Source: Lentzea californiensis (lineage in GTDB: Bacteria > Actinomycetota > Actinomycetes > Mycobacteriales > Pseudonocardiaceae). From it: a stretch of 64,000 bases of DNA. A program made the position numbers and the translations under genes. Below the pieces are notes generated by a model. The model did no database searches and was not told the DNA's origin. It saw only the letters and a list, made by a program, of their open reading frames with translations. Location of the stretch: contig NZ_JANBBE010000005.1 of NCBI RefSeq assembly GCF_024648825.1, forward strand, positions 248,001 through 312,000, read 5' to 3'. Shown piece after piece: positions 1 through 7,809 of this stretch (position 1 is the stretch's first letter; each line of letters opens with the position of its first letter).

Positions 1-37
1 CCTCGTGGTTGGTCACCACCACGAACTTCTCCTCCAT
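1..37 (-). CDS. MbtH-like protein, N-terminal fragment (runs off left edge)
   Basis: Reading leftwards from an ATG at 35-37, the frame begins M-E-E-K-F-V-V-V-T-N-H-E and continues past the window edge. The pattern of a short N-terminus followed by hydrophobic V-V-V and N-x-E is typical of MbtH-like proteins (about 70 residues), which bind NRPS adenylation domains and help them fold. It starts 5 bp after the stop of the adenylation-reductase gene, with a GGAAAGG-type ribosome site just upstream, so it is in the same operon. Only 12 residues are visible, so the call rests on the start pattern and on context. Confidence 0.5.
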   Translation of the reverse strand, partial: MEEKFVVVTNHE

Positions 38-42
38 AACGC

Positions 43-3000
43 TTACCTTTCCTGTGTCGCCAATGGGGGCAGGTCGGCCAGTTCGGTGAGGTACCGGTCG
101 AGCGCCCTGAGCGTGTCCGCCGCGGCCGGCGCCTCCGAGTCCGCGTGGTGGCTGAACCGCTCGGTGTCGAACTGCCGCGAGCTGTCGGTGAACATCAGGT
201 CGAACGCGGCAGGCGCCGGGTCGCAGCCGTCGACCGGGGGCGGCAGCAGCAGGTGCAGCCGGGCGAGCCTCTCGTCGAACTCGGCGACGGCCTCCAGGCG
301 CTCGCGGAACCGCGCGTAGCCGACCCGGTCGAGCCGGCACCGCTCGGCGAGGACGTCGAACGCTTCGGCGAAGCGCAGCACCCCCGGCCACAGCACGTGC
401 ACCGCACCGTCGGGCACCTCGATGTCGCGGGTGGCGGCGCGAGCCACGAACCGGCTGACCACGTCCACCGGGGTCATGTCGGTCGCGGCTCCGGTCGGGA
501 ACACGCACCCGGTGCGCACGCACGCGTACAACAGGTTGTGCGCCAAGGAATCCGGGTTGGCCACGCCCGTCGAGCGGTGCGGCCAGACCTCGCCGAGCCG
601 GTAGGCCACCGAGCCGACGCCCTGCCGCCGCGCGTTGGCGAGCAGGTGCTCGGCGACGTACTTCGACCGGTTGTAGCCGTCGGTGGCGACTTGGTCCGGC
701 TCTGGGAGCTGGTCCTCGGTGACGCGCGAGGCGTCCGGCCCACCGGGCGGGAAGATGCTCAGGGTCGACAGGTTGTGCACGCGGGCGCCGCCCGTGGCGA
801 TCTTGATGAGCTCCCGCACGCTGAGCACGTTGGTCGGGCGGTGGTCCAGGTAGCCCGCCAGGAAGTTCACCACCCCGGCGGCGTTGACGATGCCGGACAC
901 GGTCGACGCGATCGTGTCGAACCGGGACTGCGGCAGGCCGAGCAGCTCGCTGCCCAGGTTGCCGGGGACCACCTCGACCCGTCCGGTCTCGATCGCCGTG
1001 GGCAGCAGCCGCCAGGCGGACGTCAGCCGGTACCGCTCCAGTACCTCGATCAGCCGCCGGACCCCGTCGGGCGGATCGGCACACCGCACCAGGCAGATCA
1101 GTCCGGCATCGGAGGTCGTCAGCAACTCGGCGAAGACGTGTACGCCGACGAACCCGGTCGCACCGGTGAGCAGCAGCGTCTGCGGTGGACGCCACCCCAG
1201 GTCGTGCTCGACATAGGCCAGTTCGGCACTGTCGTCGTCGACGCCCTTGGTCAGCCGCTCCGCTTGGGCGCGCACGGTCGACGCGACGATCAGGTCCTTG
1301 GGGCGCACCGGCTTGTGCAGTCGAGCGCCGACCGCGACCGTGAGCCGGTTCGCGAGCAGCGAGTTGCCGCCGTACTCGGAGAACGGTGTGACCACCGAGA
1401 CCTGTTCCCGACTGAGCACCTCGCACCACGCCGAGCAGAGCAGCTCCTCCATCGGGCTGGCTGGCGGCTCGATGTCCTCGACCGAGCCGTTGTGCTGCGC
1501 CGTCTCGGTGGTGATGATCGAGGCCAGTGCCTTGCGGTCCGCTTTGCCGTTGTGGTTCAGCGGAAGCTCGTCGATCACGGCGATCATTCGCGGGACCTGC
1601 TCCGCCGGCAGCTTCTCCGCCGCGTGCTTGCGGATGTCCTCCACAGAGGGTTCTTCGCCCTCCACCCGCGGCGTGACGCAACCGACCAGGGTGGATTCCG
1701 GTGCCTCGCCGACCACGACCGCCATCGCGTCGCCCACGAGCGGGTGGTCGGCCAGAGCCGACTCGACGTCGCCGAGCTCCACCCTCACGCCACCGAGCTT
1801 GACCTGCTCGTCGCGCCGGCCGATGAAGTACAGCAGCCCGTCCTCACCGACCCGTGCCAGGTCGCCCGTCCGGTACAGCTTCTCTCCCGGGATGTCAGGA
1901 AACGGGTTGGCCACGAAGGCTTTCGCGGTGCGCTCGGGATCGTTGAGGTAGCCCGCGCCGAGGCACTCACCGCCGAGGTACACCTCGCCGGACGTGTTCA
2001 CCGGGACGGGCTCGAGGCCGTCGTCAAGCACGATCGCCGAGGTGTTGTCGATGGGGCGCCCGAGCGGAATCCGGTCGACGTCCGCGTCCACGACGTCGTG
2101 GAAGACCGACCCGATCGAGCACTCCGTCGGCCCGAAGGTGTTGGTGACTTCGATCCCGGGCAGCAGCGCGCGCAGCCGATGCACCACGCCGGGGTTGGCC
2201 GTCTCCCCTCCGATCAGCAGGCGCCGCAGGCTCGACATCGCGGCGCGCAGGTCCTCGCGCAGCTCCAGCAGCGACACGAACGCCGCGAGCACGGACGGCA
2301 CGAAATCGGTGACCGTGACCCCGTGGCGCCCGATGGTCATGGCGGTCTTCTCGAGGTCGAGGATCCCGTCGCGGTGCGGCAGCACGACCTGCCCGCCGGA
2401 CACCAGTGGCCACAACACCTGCCACATGGAGGAGTCGAACGTCGACCGGCTGTTCTGCAGCGTCACGTGATCGGCCCCGTCACCGAACCGGCGCGACATC
2501 GCGGTCAACCTGTTGACCAGGCCGCGATGGCGGTTGAGCGCGCACTTGGGCGTGCCCGTCGAGCCGGAGGTGAAGAACCCGTAGATCAAGTCCTCCGGTC
2601 CGGGTTCTCGGCCGGCTGGCGGGGGTGCCGCCTCGGCCGGGGCGTGCCGCGGTTCCGCGCAGTCGACGATGACCACGGGCAGGGCCAAGTCCAGCTCGGC
2701 GAGGGTGCCCACGGTCCCCGGCGACACCACGACTGCGGGCGGCGACAGTTCCTCCAGGGTCGCCTTGAGGCGGTCGATCGGCCAGGCCGGATCCAGCGGT
2801 ACAAACGCCGAACCCGTCTTCATCACCCCGAAGAGCGCTGACGGAAACTCGGGCCCGTCCGCTACCAATACGGGTACCAACTGCAGTTTCGACACCCCGT
2901 TGCCGATCAGTCGGTGGGCGGTCACGTTGGCCGCGACGTCGAGATCGGCATAACTCATCGTGGTGTCCCGGTAGTGGATGGCGGGACGGTCGGGAGCCCT

Positions 3001-3126
3001 CTTCACCTGCCCGCAGAACAGGTCGAGGACGGTGCTTTGCCAGGGGAATTCGCGCTGCGGCCCCAAGTGTAAGTGAATTGCTTTCCAGGCGCGTTCGCTC
3101 AGGTGCTCCTGCTGATGATGTTGCAT
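43..3126 (-). CDS. NRPS-like synthetase: adenylation - carrier - thioester reductase
   Basis: This 1027-residue protein has three domains. An adenylation domain (about 35-540) carries the A3 loop TSGSTGTPK at 187-195, FGPTE at 331-335, YRTGD near 418 and the A10 lysine NGK at 526-528. A carrier domain (about 550-630) has the phosphopantetheine serine S589 in GGNSL. A C-terminal NAD(P)-binding reductase (about 645-1027) has GATGFVG at 655-661 and a later Y-N-R-S-K (YxxxK) motif. Such enzymes activate one carboxylic or amino acid and release it as an aldehyde or alcohol, without peptide bond formation. Aligned by eye to GrsA, the pocket residues are D231, S232, W235, D274, I305, G307, T330, I338, G339 and K528; the substrate is not predictable with confidence. 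The start at 3126 is chosen over an upstream in-frame start because GGGAG lies 5-6 nt before it and domain homology begins shortly after. It is divergent from the ligase operon. Confidence 0.88.
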   Translation of the reverse strand: MQHHQQEHLSERAWKAIHLHLGPQREFPWQSTVLDLFCGQVKRAPDRPAIHYRDTTMSYADLDVAANVTAHRLIGNGVSKLQLVPVLVADGPEFPSALFGVMKTGSAFVPLDPAWPIDRLKATLEELSPPAVVVSPGTVGTLAELDLALPVVIVDCAEPRHAPAEAAPPPAGREPGPEDLIYGFFTSGSTGTPKCALNRHRGLVNRLTAMSRRFGDGADHVTLQNSRSTFDSSMWQVLWPLVSGGQVVLPHRDGILDLEKTAMTIGRHGVTVTDFVPSVLAAFVSLLELREDLRAAMSSLRRLLIGGETANPGVVHRLRALLPGIEVTNTFGPTECSIGSVFHDVVDADVDRIPLGRPIDNTSAIVLDDGLEPVPVNTSGEVYLGGECLGAGYLNDPERTAKAFVANPFPDIPGEKLYRTGDLARVGEDGLLYFIGRRDEQVKLGGVRVELGDVESALADHPLVGDAMAVVVGEAPESTLVGCVTPRVEGEEPSVEDIRKHAAEKLPAEQVPRMIAVIDELPLNHNGKADRKALASIITTETAQHNGSVEDIEPPASPMEELLCSAWCEVLSREQVSVVTPFSEYGGNSLLANRLTVAVGARLHKPVRPKDLIVASTVRAQAERLTKGVDDDSAELAYVEHDLGWRPPQTLLLTGATGFVGVHVFAELLTTSDAGLICLVRCADPPDGVRRLIEVLERYRLTSAWRLLPTAIETGRVEVVPGNLGSELLGLPQSRFDTIASTVSGIVNAAGVVNFLAGYLDHRPTNVLSVRELIKIATGGARVHNLSTLSIFPPGGPDASRVTEDQLPEPDQVATDGYNRSKYVAEHLLANARRQGVGSVAYRLGEVWPHRSTGVANPDSLAHNLLYACVRTGCVFPTGAATDMTPVDVVSRFVARAATRDIEVPDGAVHVLWPGVLRFAEAFDVLAERCRLDRVGYARFRERLEAVAEFDERLARLHLLLPPPVDGCDPAPAAFDLMFTDSSRQFDTERFSHHADSEAPAAADTLRALDRYLTELADLPPLATQER

Positions 3127-3960
3127 CGCACTCCCATGATCCGAACGGGAATCCCTCGTGCCGACGGATCGGCAACTGATCGGGTCGGCGAGTTTCGCAT
3201 GGACATGGCCGACCCTACGCGAGTGGCGAGGATGTTGAAGAAGTGTTCGGCGACTGCGGACAGTGTAGCCGGGTTTCGCGGGTGCTGTCGGTGCGGACGA
3301 GTCTGTGTCGAGTAGAAGTCCTAAAGTTGCCGCTGAACGTGTGGATGCCACATATTGGCGCCATTGTTATCAGCGGATGTGCGCCAGTCGGTGGCGGCAT
3401 GAGTGGTCCTCTTGGCCCCTCTGCTTCTGGGGCCGCAGGCCACCTAGCTCGGGAAACGCCTGCTCGACGTGCTTCTTGAGCAGAGGTATTCGATATATGA
3501 ATGGCGCACGAGTGTGGTAATCCGAAGCCTGTGCCGCACCGGCGGGATCACGCCTTATCGGCGTCGTGCCGGTGATGCCCCCCAAGGAACGAAACTGCAC
3601 AGTTGATCTTTGTTCGACAGTCCGAACGTGTAACCCCATGGCGCTCGGGTACCCGGAAACGCGACCGCCAAGCCGTTGTCACTCAAATAGTGCAATTATT
3701 CAAGTTCCATTGTGGACGATGATCTTCACTCACGTTCGCGCACTCGCTCGCTTATCCCAGCTCGCTCGGGGCTAATTGTCCCGAAAGGACGGCGGGGCGA
3801 CCGGAGTCCACCGCGCCGACAGCACGGGTGCGGCGGCGCCGCGTCTTCTGCTCGATGTGCCGGATCACGATCCGCAAGTTATGCTCGGCGGAGGCCGACG
3901 TATTGGTCGCCACAGTCGCCCACCCGCCAGCGTGTCCGTCCGCCAGCGTAAGGGGAGTTC
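3127..3960. other. 833-bp divergent intergenic region of the biosynthetic locus
   Basis: No frame here shows family similarity. It separates the leftward NRPS-like gene from the rightward ligase operon, so it must hold both promoters. It is visibly more AT-rich than the flanking genes between about 3480 and 3780. The only clear structure is the dyad at 3537-3574, described separately. A ribosome site AAGGGGAG lies at the right end, just before the GTG of the ligase gene. Confidence 0.6.
3537..3574 (+). promoter_or_regulatory. Two-stage stem-loop in the ligase operon leader
   Basis: CACCGGC (3537-3543) pairs with GCCGGTG (3568-3574), and an inner ACGCC (3550-3554) pairs with GGCGT (3560-3564) around a TTATC loop. 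There is an asymmetric internal bulge. It lies 387 bp upstream of the GTG of the ligase gene. It could be a leader RNA structure, a terminator of a transcript I cannot see, or chance in GC-rich DNA. No T-run follows. Confidence 0.35.
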
Positions 3961-5148
3961 GTGTCAAGAGCTGATAGGAATGAACGTATAGGGTTATTTC
4001 AATCGGGTGGAGTTTCCTCCCAGGCCGTCGGGGTCTGGCTCCACGAATCGTCCGCCCCGACGAGGCACTACATCGCCGACATCGGTCAATCGGATCGTGC
4101 CGAGGTGAACGCGCTCGCCTCTTCTCTGCGCGCGTTCGGCGCTGAGGTCACCTTCGTCGACCTGAGGCCGTCGATGGCCGCCGTGGCGTCGGATCTCTTG
4201 CGGTACCAAGCCCGCCACGACGGCGGCTACTGGAACACCACCGGCGCCGCGCGTTTCGTGCTCGTCAGCGAGCTCGCGCCGCTGATGCGGGCGGACGGAT
4301 GCCAGGCGTTCGCCCACGGCTGCGTCGGCGGGGGTAACGACCAGCGCCGCTTCGCGCGCTACGGAGCCCAGGTAGCGCCGGAACTGTCCGTCATCGAACC
4401 GTGGACGATCCCACAGGCGCTCGGCCGGTTCCCCGATCGCGAGGCCATGCTCAAAGCGGTGGTGGAGCACGATTTGCACCTCGACCGCGGTAGCGGCGCC
4501 GAGCGGTCAACCGACGCCAACCTCGCCGGCAGCTCGCACGAGTCGGCCGAACTGGAAGACCTCGAGACGCCGGTCACCCGGCTCGATCCGCGGTGGAGCG
4601 AGTGGCCCAGGCAGACCGCGGCCGAGCCCGAGACCGTCACGGTCACCTTCCGCGACGGACGGGTCGCCGACGTCAACGGCAGCGGACCCGACCCGGTCGA
4701 GTGGATGACACGGGCGAACGACATTGGTGCGCGGCACGGTATCTGGCTGCGTGACGTGGTCGAGCGCCGCATCATCGGCACGGTGTGCCGCGGCATCTAC
4801 GAGGCGCCCGGCCTGGAACTGCTCGACCACGCGTGGACCCGCATCCTGCAGACCGCCCTCGACGCGGCCGGGCGCGAACTCTACGACCGGATGGCCGCCG
4901 TCCTGGGCTCCGCGATGTACGAGGCCCGGTGGCTGGAGCCGGCCGCACGGGCGGCGCGAGACGCGATCGACCGGCTCGTCGGCGAGGTCAGCGGCAGCGT
5001 GACCCTGTCCGTCCACCGGGGCGTCGTCCATGTCGAAGGGACGAAGGTCGCGGACGGCGTGGTGCAGCAGACCCGGTTCGGCTCGGGTGGCAACCGCTGG
5101 AGCGAGGCACCCCTCCTTTCGACCACAGGAGGGGGAAGCGATGCGTGA
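3961..5148 (+). CDS. Argininosuccinate synthase-like ligase (divergent ArgG paralogue)
   Basis: The 395-residue protein has the architecture of argininosuccinate synthase, which joins citrulline and aspartate using ATP. The ArgG signatures seen are the N-terminal SGG nucleotide loop (residues 15-17), an HG-x3-GGGNDQRRF segment near residue 120 matching the HGATGKGNDQVRF region, and a later ANDIGARHGI ... RGIYEAPG stretch. The ATP loop is altered: where ArgG has SGGLDTS this protein has SGGVSSQ, so the conserved Asp is a Ser. The AlphaL-rich C-terminus also diverges. A GTG start follows AAGGGGAG at ideal spacing. It leads an operon with an aldo/keto reductase (8-bp overlap) and PAPS genes, so it is more likely a specialised C-N ligase of a secondary pathway than the housekeeping arginine enzyme. 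Substrates are unknown. Confidence 0.75.
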   Translation: MSRADRNERIGLFQSGGVSSQAVGVWLHESSAPTRHYIADIGQSDRAEVNALASSLRAFGAEVTFVDLRPSMAAVASDLLRYQARHDGGYWNTTGAARFVLVSELAPLMRADGCQAFAHGCVGGGNDQRRFARYGAQVAPELSVIEPWTIPQALGRFPDREAMLKAVVEHDLHLDRGSGAERSTDANLAGSSHESAELEDLETPVTRLDPRWSEWPRQTAAEPETVTVTFRDGRVADVNGSGPDPVEWMTRANDIGARHGIWLRDVVERRIIGTVCRGIYEAPGLELLDHAWTRILQTALDAAGRELYDRMAAVLGSAMYEARWLEPAARAARDAIDRLVGEVSGSVTLSVHRGVVHVEGTKVADGVVQQTRFGSGGNRWSEAPLLSTTGGGSDA

Positions 5149-6124
5149 GCGTCGATTCGGCCGACTGGGCTGGATGGTCGGCGATGTCGGCTACGGCATG
5201 TGGGGCGTAGCCGGCGGCGAGGGTGGATGGACCGGTGCCGACGACGAGACCGGCAACGCCGCGCTCGACGAGGCCGTGCGGCTCGGGTGCAACTTCTTCG
5301 ACACCGCGTGGATCTACGGCCGCGGGCACAGCGAGGAGATGCTCGGGCAGCTGATCAAGCGGCACCCGGACCGCCGGCTCCACGTCGCGACCAAGGTCCC
5401 GCCCAAGGACTGCAAGTGGCCGTCCACCCGCGAGTCCCAGCTGTCCGAGGTGTTCCCGCCGAACCACCTCTGGGACTACCTGCACCGCAGCCTCGAAGGG
5501 CTCGGCGTGCCGTCCGTGGACCTGTTCCAGTTCCACGTCTGGGAGGACGCCTGGGCGCACGACCCGGCGTGGCAGGACCCCATCATCAAGATGAAGGAAC
5601 GTGGACTGATCAAGGGCGTCGGTATCAGCGTCAACCGGTGGGAACCGTGGAACGTGCTCGAGACGCTGAAAACCGGGCTGATCGACTCGGTGCAGGTCAT
5701 CTACAACATCTTCGACCAGGCTCCCGAGGACGAGCTCTTCCCGGCGTGCCGTGAGCTGGACGTCGCGGTGATCGCCAGGGTGCCCTTCGACGAGGGCACG
5801 CTCACCGGCACCCTCACCCGCGACAGCCGCTGGAGCGAAGGCGACTGGCGCAACACCTACTTCGTTCCCGAGAACCTCGTCCCGAGCGTGGAGCGCGCCG
5901 AACGACTGGCCCGGATCGTGCCCGAGGGCATGACCATGCCCGAACTCGCTCTGCGCTTCATCCTCCAGAACCCCGACGTCACCACCGTCATCCCCGGCAT
6001 GCGCAATCCCAGGCACGTGCACGCCAACGTCACCACCAGCGACGCCGAGCCGCTGAGCGAGGAGCTGATGGCGAGCTTGCGCGAACACCGCTGGGACCGC
6101 GAACCCACGGAGTGGTCGCAATGA
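5141..6124 (+). CDS. Aldo/keto reductase
   Basis: This 327-residue TIM-barrel oxidoreductase starts with the family pattern (RRFGRLGWMVGDVGYGMWG), followed by F-F-D-T-A-x-x-Y-G at about 48-56 with the catalytic Asp and Tyr, a K in ATKV near 86, the QFHVW segment where the family has the active-site His, and a C-terminal NADPH-binding part with VIPGMRNP. Such enzymes reduce aldehydes or ketones with NADPH. The ATG at 5141 follows AGGAGGGGG and overlaps the ligase gene by 8 bp. The sulfotransferase gene starts inside its stop codon. In this operon a plausible job is reduction of the aldehyde released by the divergent synthetase, or of a later carbonyl; this is an inference. Confidence 0.85.
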   Translation: MRERRFGRLGWMVGDVGYGMWGVAGGEGGWTGADDETGNAALDEAVRLGCNFFDTAWIYGRGHSEEMLGQLIKRHPDRRLHVATKVPPKDCKWPSTRESQLSEVFPPNHLWDYLHRSLEGLGVPSVDLFQFHVWEDAWAHDPAWQDPIIKMKERGLIKGVGISVNRWEPWNVLETLKTGLIDSVQVIYNIFDQAPEDELFPACRELDVAVIARVPFDEGTLTGTLTRDSRWSEGDWRNTYFVPENLVPSVERAERLARIVPEGMTMPELALRFILQNPDVTTVIPGMRNPRHVHANVTTSDAEPLSEELMASLREHRWDREPTEWSQ

Positions 6125-6846
6125 GCGCCGCGCCGAAGCCCATCGTGCTGTGGGCCGTGCCCCGGTCACGGTCCACGGCGTTCCTGCGGATCATGCTGGA
6201 GCGCGGTGATCTCGAGGTGGCCCACGAGCCGTTCTCGTACCTGCAACTGGACGGCCACTTCGAGTTCGCGGGCCGGGAAGCGACCTCGGCGACGGAACTG
6301 CTCGACGTGGTTCTCGACGTCAACGCCAACGACCGGCGGGTGTTCGTCAAGGACACCTCCGACTACAAGTACACGGCGCTGCTCGAAGACGAGCGCTTGT
6401 TCACCGACGTCATCAACACCTTCATGATCCGGGAGCCGCGGGGTGCGATCTCGTCGCACTACGCCATGAACCCGGAGGCCACTCTGGACGAGTACGGGTT
6501 CGAATACCTGCGCGACATCTTCGAAGCCGTGCGGTCGGCCACCGGCGAGCTCCCGCTGGTGATCGACGGAGACGACCTGGTGGCCAACCCGGAGGCGACG
6601 GTCCGGGCGTATTGCGAGCGGGTCGGGCTGGAGTTCATGCCCGAGGCGATGAGCTGGGACCCCGGCCGGGGGGCGAACTGGGAGCGCACGGCCCGGTGGC
6701 ACGCGGACGTGGCCGAGAGCAGCGGGCTGGAAGTCAAGGCGCCCAAGCGGCGCGAGACGCCCGACACCAACGAGCACCTGCGCCGCGTCGCCGAGCACCA
6801 CGCGCCCTTTTACGAGGCGCTCTCTCGTCACCGCCTCGCGGTCTAG
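6121..6846 (+). CDS. PAPS-dependent sulfotransferase family protein
   Basis: A 241-residue cytosolic protein with a sulfotransferase fold. Residues 10-21 (LWAVPRSRSTAF) form the 5'-phosphosulfate loop, and the later IREPRGAISSHY supplies the Arg and Ser of the 3'-phosphate site. It is shorter than human-type sulfotransferases but similar to bacterial ones. The start at 6121 overlaps the preceding stop as ATGA, so translation is coupled to the aldo/keto reductase. The two genes that follow would make the sulfate donor PAPS, which strongly supports sulfation as its real activity. The acceptor is unknown; an amine or alcohol made by the synthetase and reductase is the simplest guess. Confidence 0.8.
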   Translation: MSAAPKPIVLWAVPRSRSTAFLRIMLERGDLEVAHEPFSYLQLDGHFEFAGREATSATELLDVVLDVNANDRRVFVKDTSDYKYTALLEDERLFTDVINTFMIREPRGAISSHYAMNPEATLDEYGFEYLRDIFEAVRSATGELPLVIDGDDLVANPEATVRAYCERVGLEFMPEAMSWDPGRGANWERTARWHADVAESSGLEVKAPKRRETPDTNEHLRRVAEHHAPFYEALSRHRLAV

Positions 6847-6918
6847 CGCGGACCGCGCGTGCGTCGTGACACAAATTGATCAGGTCTATCAGCGTGACTG
6901 ACGACGGAGGGCCGACAT

Positions 6919-7809
6919 ATGGCCGAAGAAGGCGTCTTGGACGTGCTCGAGGCCGAGGCGATCCATGTGCTGCGCGAGGTCGCCGGGGCATTTCGCCGAC
7001 CGGTGCTGTTGTACTCGATCGGCAAGGACTCCTCGGTGCTGCTGCATCTGGCGACCAAGGCGTTCGCGCCCGGCCGGATGCCGTTCCCCGTGCTGCACGT
7101 CGACACGGGCTGGAAGTTTCGCGAGATGATCGCCTTCCGGGACGACATAGCCAAGCGGCTGAGGCTCGACCTCAGGGTGCACACCAACCCGGAGGGCGCG
7201 ACGCCGTTCACCCACGGCGCGCACGAGTACACACGGATCATGAAGACCGTCACACTGCGCCGGGCGCTCGACGAGAGCGGGTTCGACGCGGCGATCGGCG
7301 GAGCGCGGCGCGACGAGGAGCGCTCGCGGGCCAAGGAGAGGATCTTCTCGCTCCGCGAGCCCGGCCACCGCTGGGAGCCGCGCTCGCAGCGCCCAGAGTT
7401 CTGGAGGCGGGCGAACACCGAGCTGGCCGAGGGCCAGACGATGCGGGTGTTCCCGCTGTCGAACTGGACGGAGCTGGACATCTGGCGGTACATCCAGCGG
7501 GAGAACATCGCCGTGGTGCCGCTGTACTTCGCCGCACCACGCCCGGTCGTCGAACGGGAGGGATCGTTGATCATGGTGGACGACGATCGCTTCCCGCTGG
7601 AACCGGGCGAGCAACCGCAGCCGCGCCACGTGCGGTTCCGCACGCTCGGCTGCTACCCGCTGACCGCAGCCGTCGAGTCGAAGGCCGAGAACGTCGAAGA
7701 AGTCATCGACGAGATGCGGCTCGACCGGAGGTCCGAGCGTGCGGGCCGGCTCATCGACGGTGAGGGCGGCACGTCCATGGAGAGCAAGAAGTCGGAGGGT
7801 TACTTCTGA
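6919..7809 (+). CDS. cysD: Sulfate adenylyltransferase subunit 2 (CysD)
   Basis: The 296-residue protein belongs to the PP-loop ATP pyrophosphatase family. The pyrophosphate loop S-I-G-K-D-S-S is at residues 33-39, followed by HVDTGWKF, and [16 protein letters not shown] is the CysD hallmark around residue 130. With CysN it makes adenosine 5'-phosphosulfate from sulfate and ATP. GGAGGG precedes the ATG. The gene overlaps the next by one base. There is a 72-bp gap after the sulfotransferase with no strong terminator, so it probably belongs to the same transcript. Only the APS/PAPS-forming steps are present; no CysH, CysG or transporter lies nearby, which points to PAPS supply and not sulfate assimilation to cysteine. 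Confidence 0.95.
   Translation: MAEEGVLDVLEAEAIHVLREVAGAFRRPVLLYSIGKDSSVLLHLATKAFAPGRMPFPVLHVDTGWKFREMIAFRDDIAKRLRLDLRVHTNPEGATPFTHGAHEYTRIMKTVTLRRALDESGFDAAIGGARRDEERSRAKERIFSLREPGHRWEPRSQRPEFWRRANTELAEGQTMRVFPLSNWTELDIWRYIQRENIAVVPLYFAAPRPVVEREGSLIMVDDDRFPLEPGEQPQPRHVRFRTLGCYPLTAAVESKAENVEEVIDEMRLDRRSERAGRLIDGEGGTSMESKKSEGYF

Noticed and set aside
145-2841. Long open frame (898 codons) on the + strand opposite the NRPS-like gene
   Set aside because: Very high-GC coding DNA leaves the antisense frame free of stops. Its translation is Arg/Gly/Ala/His/Gln-rich with no known motif, and the minus-strand frame has full domain motifs.
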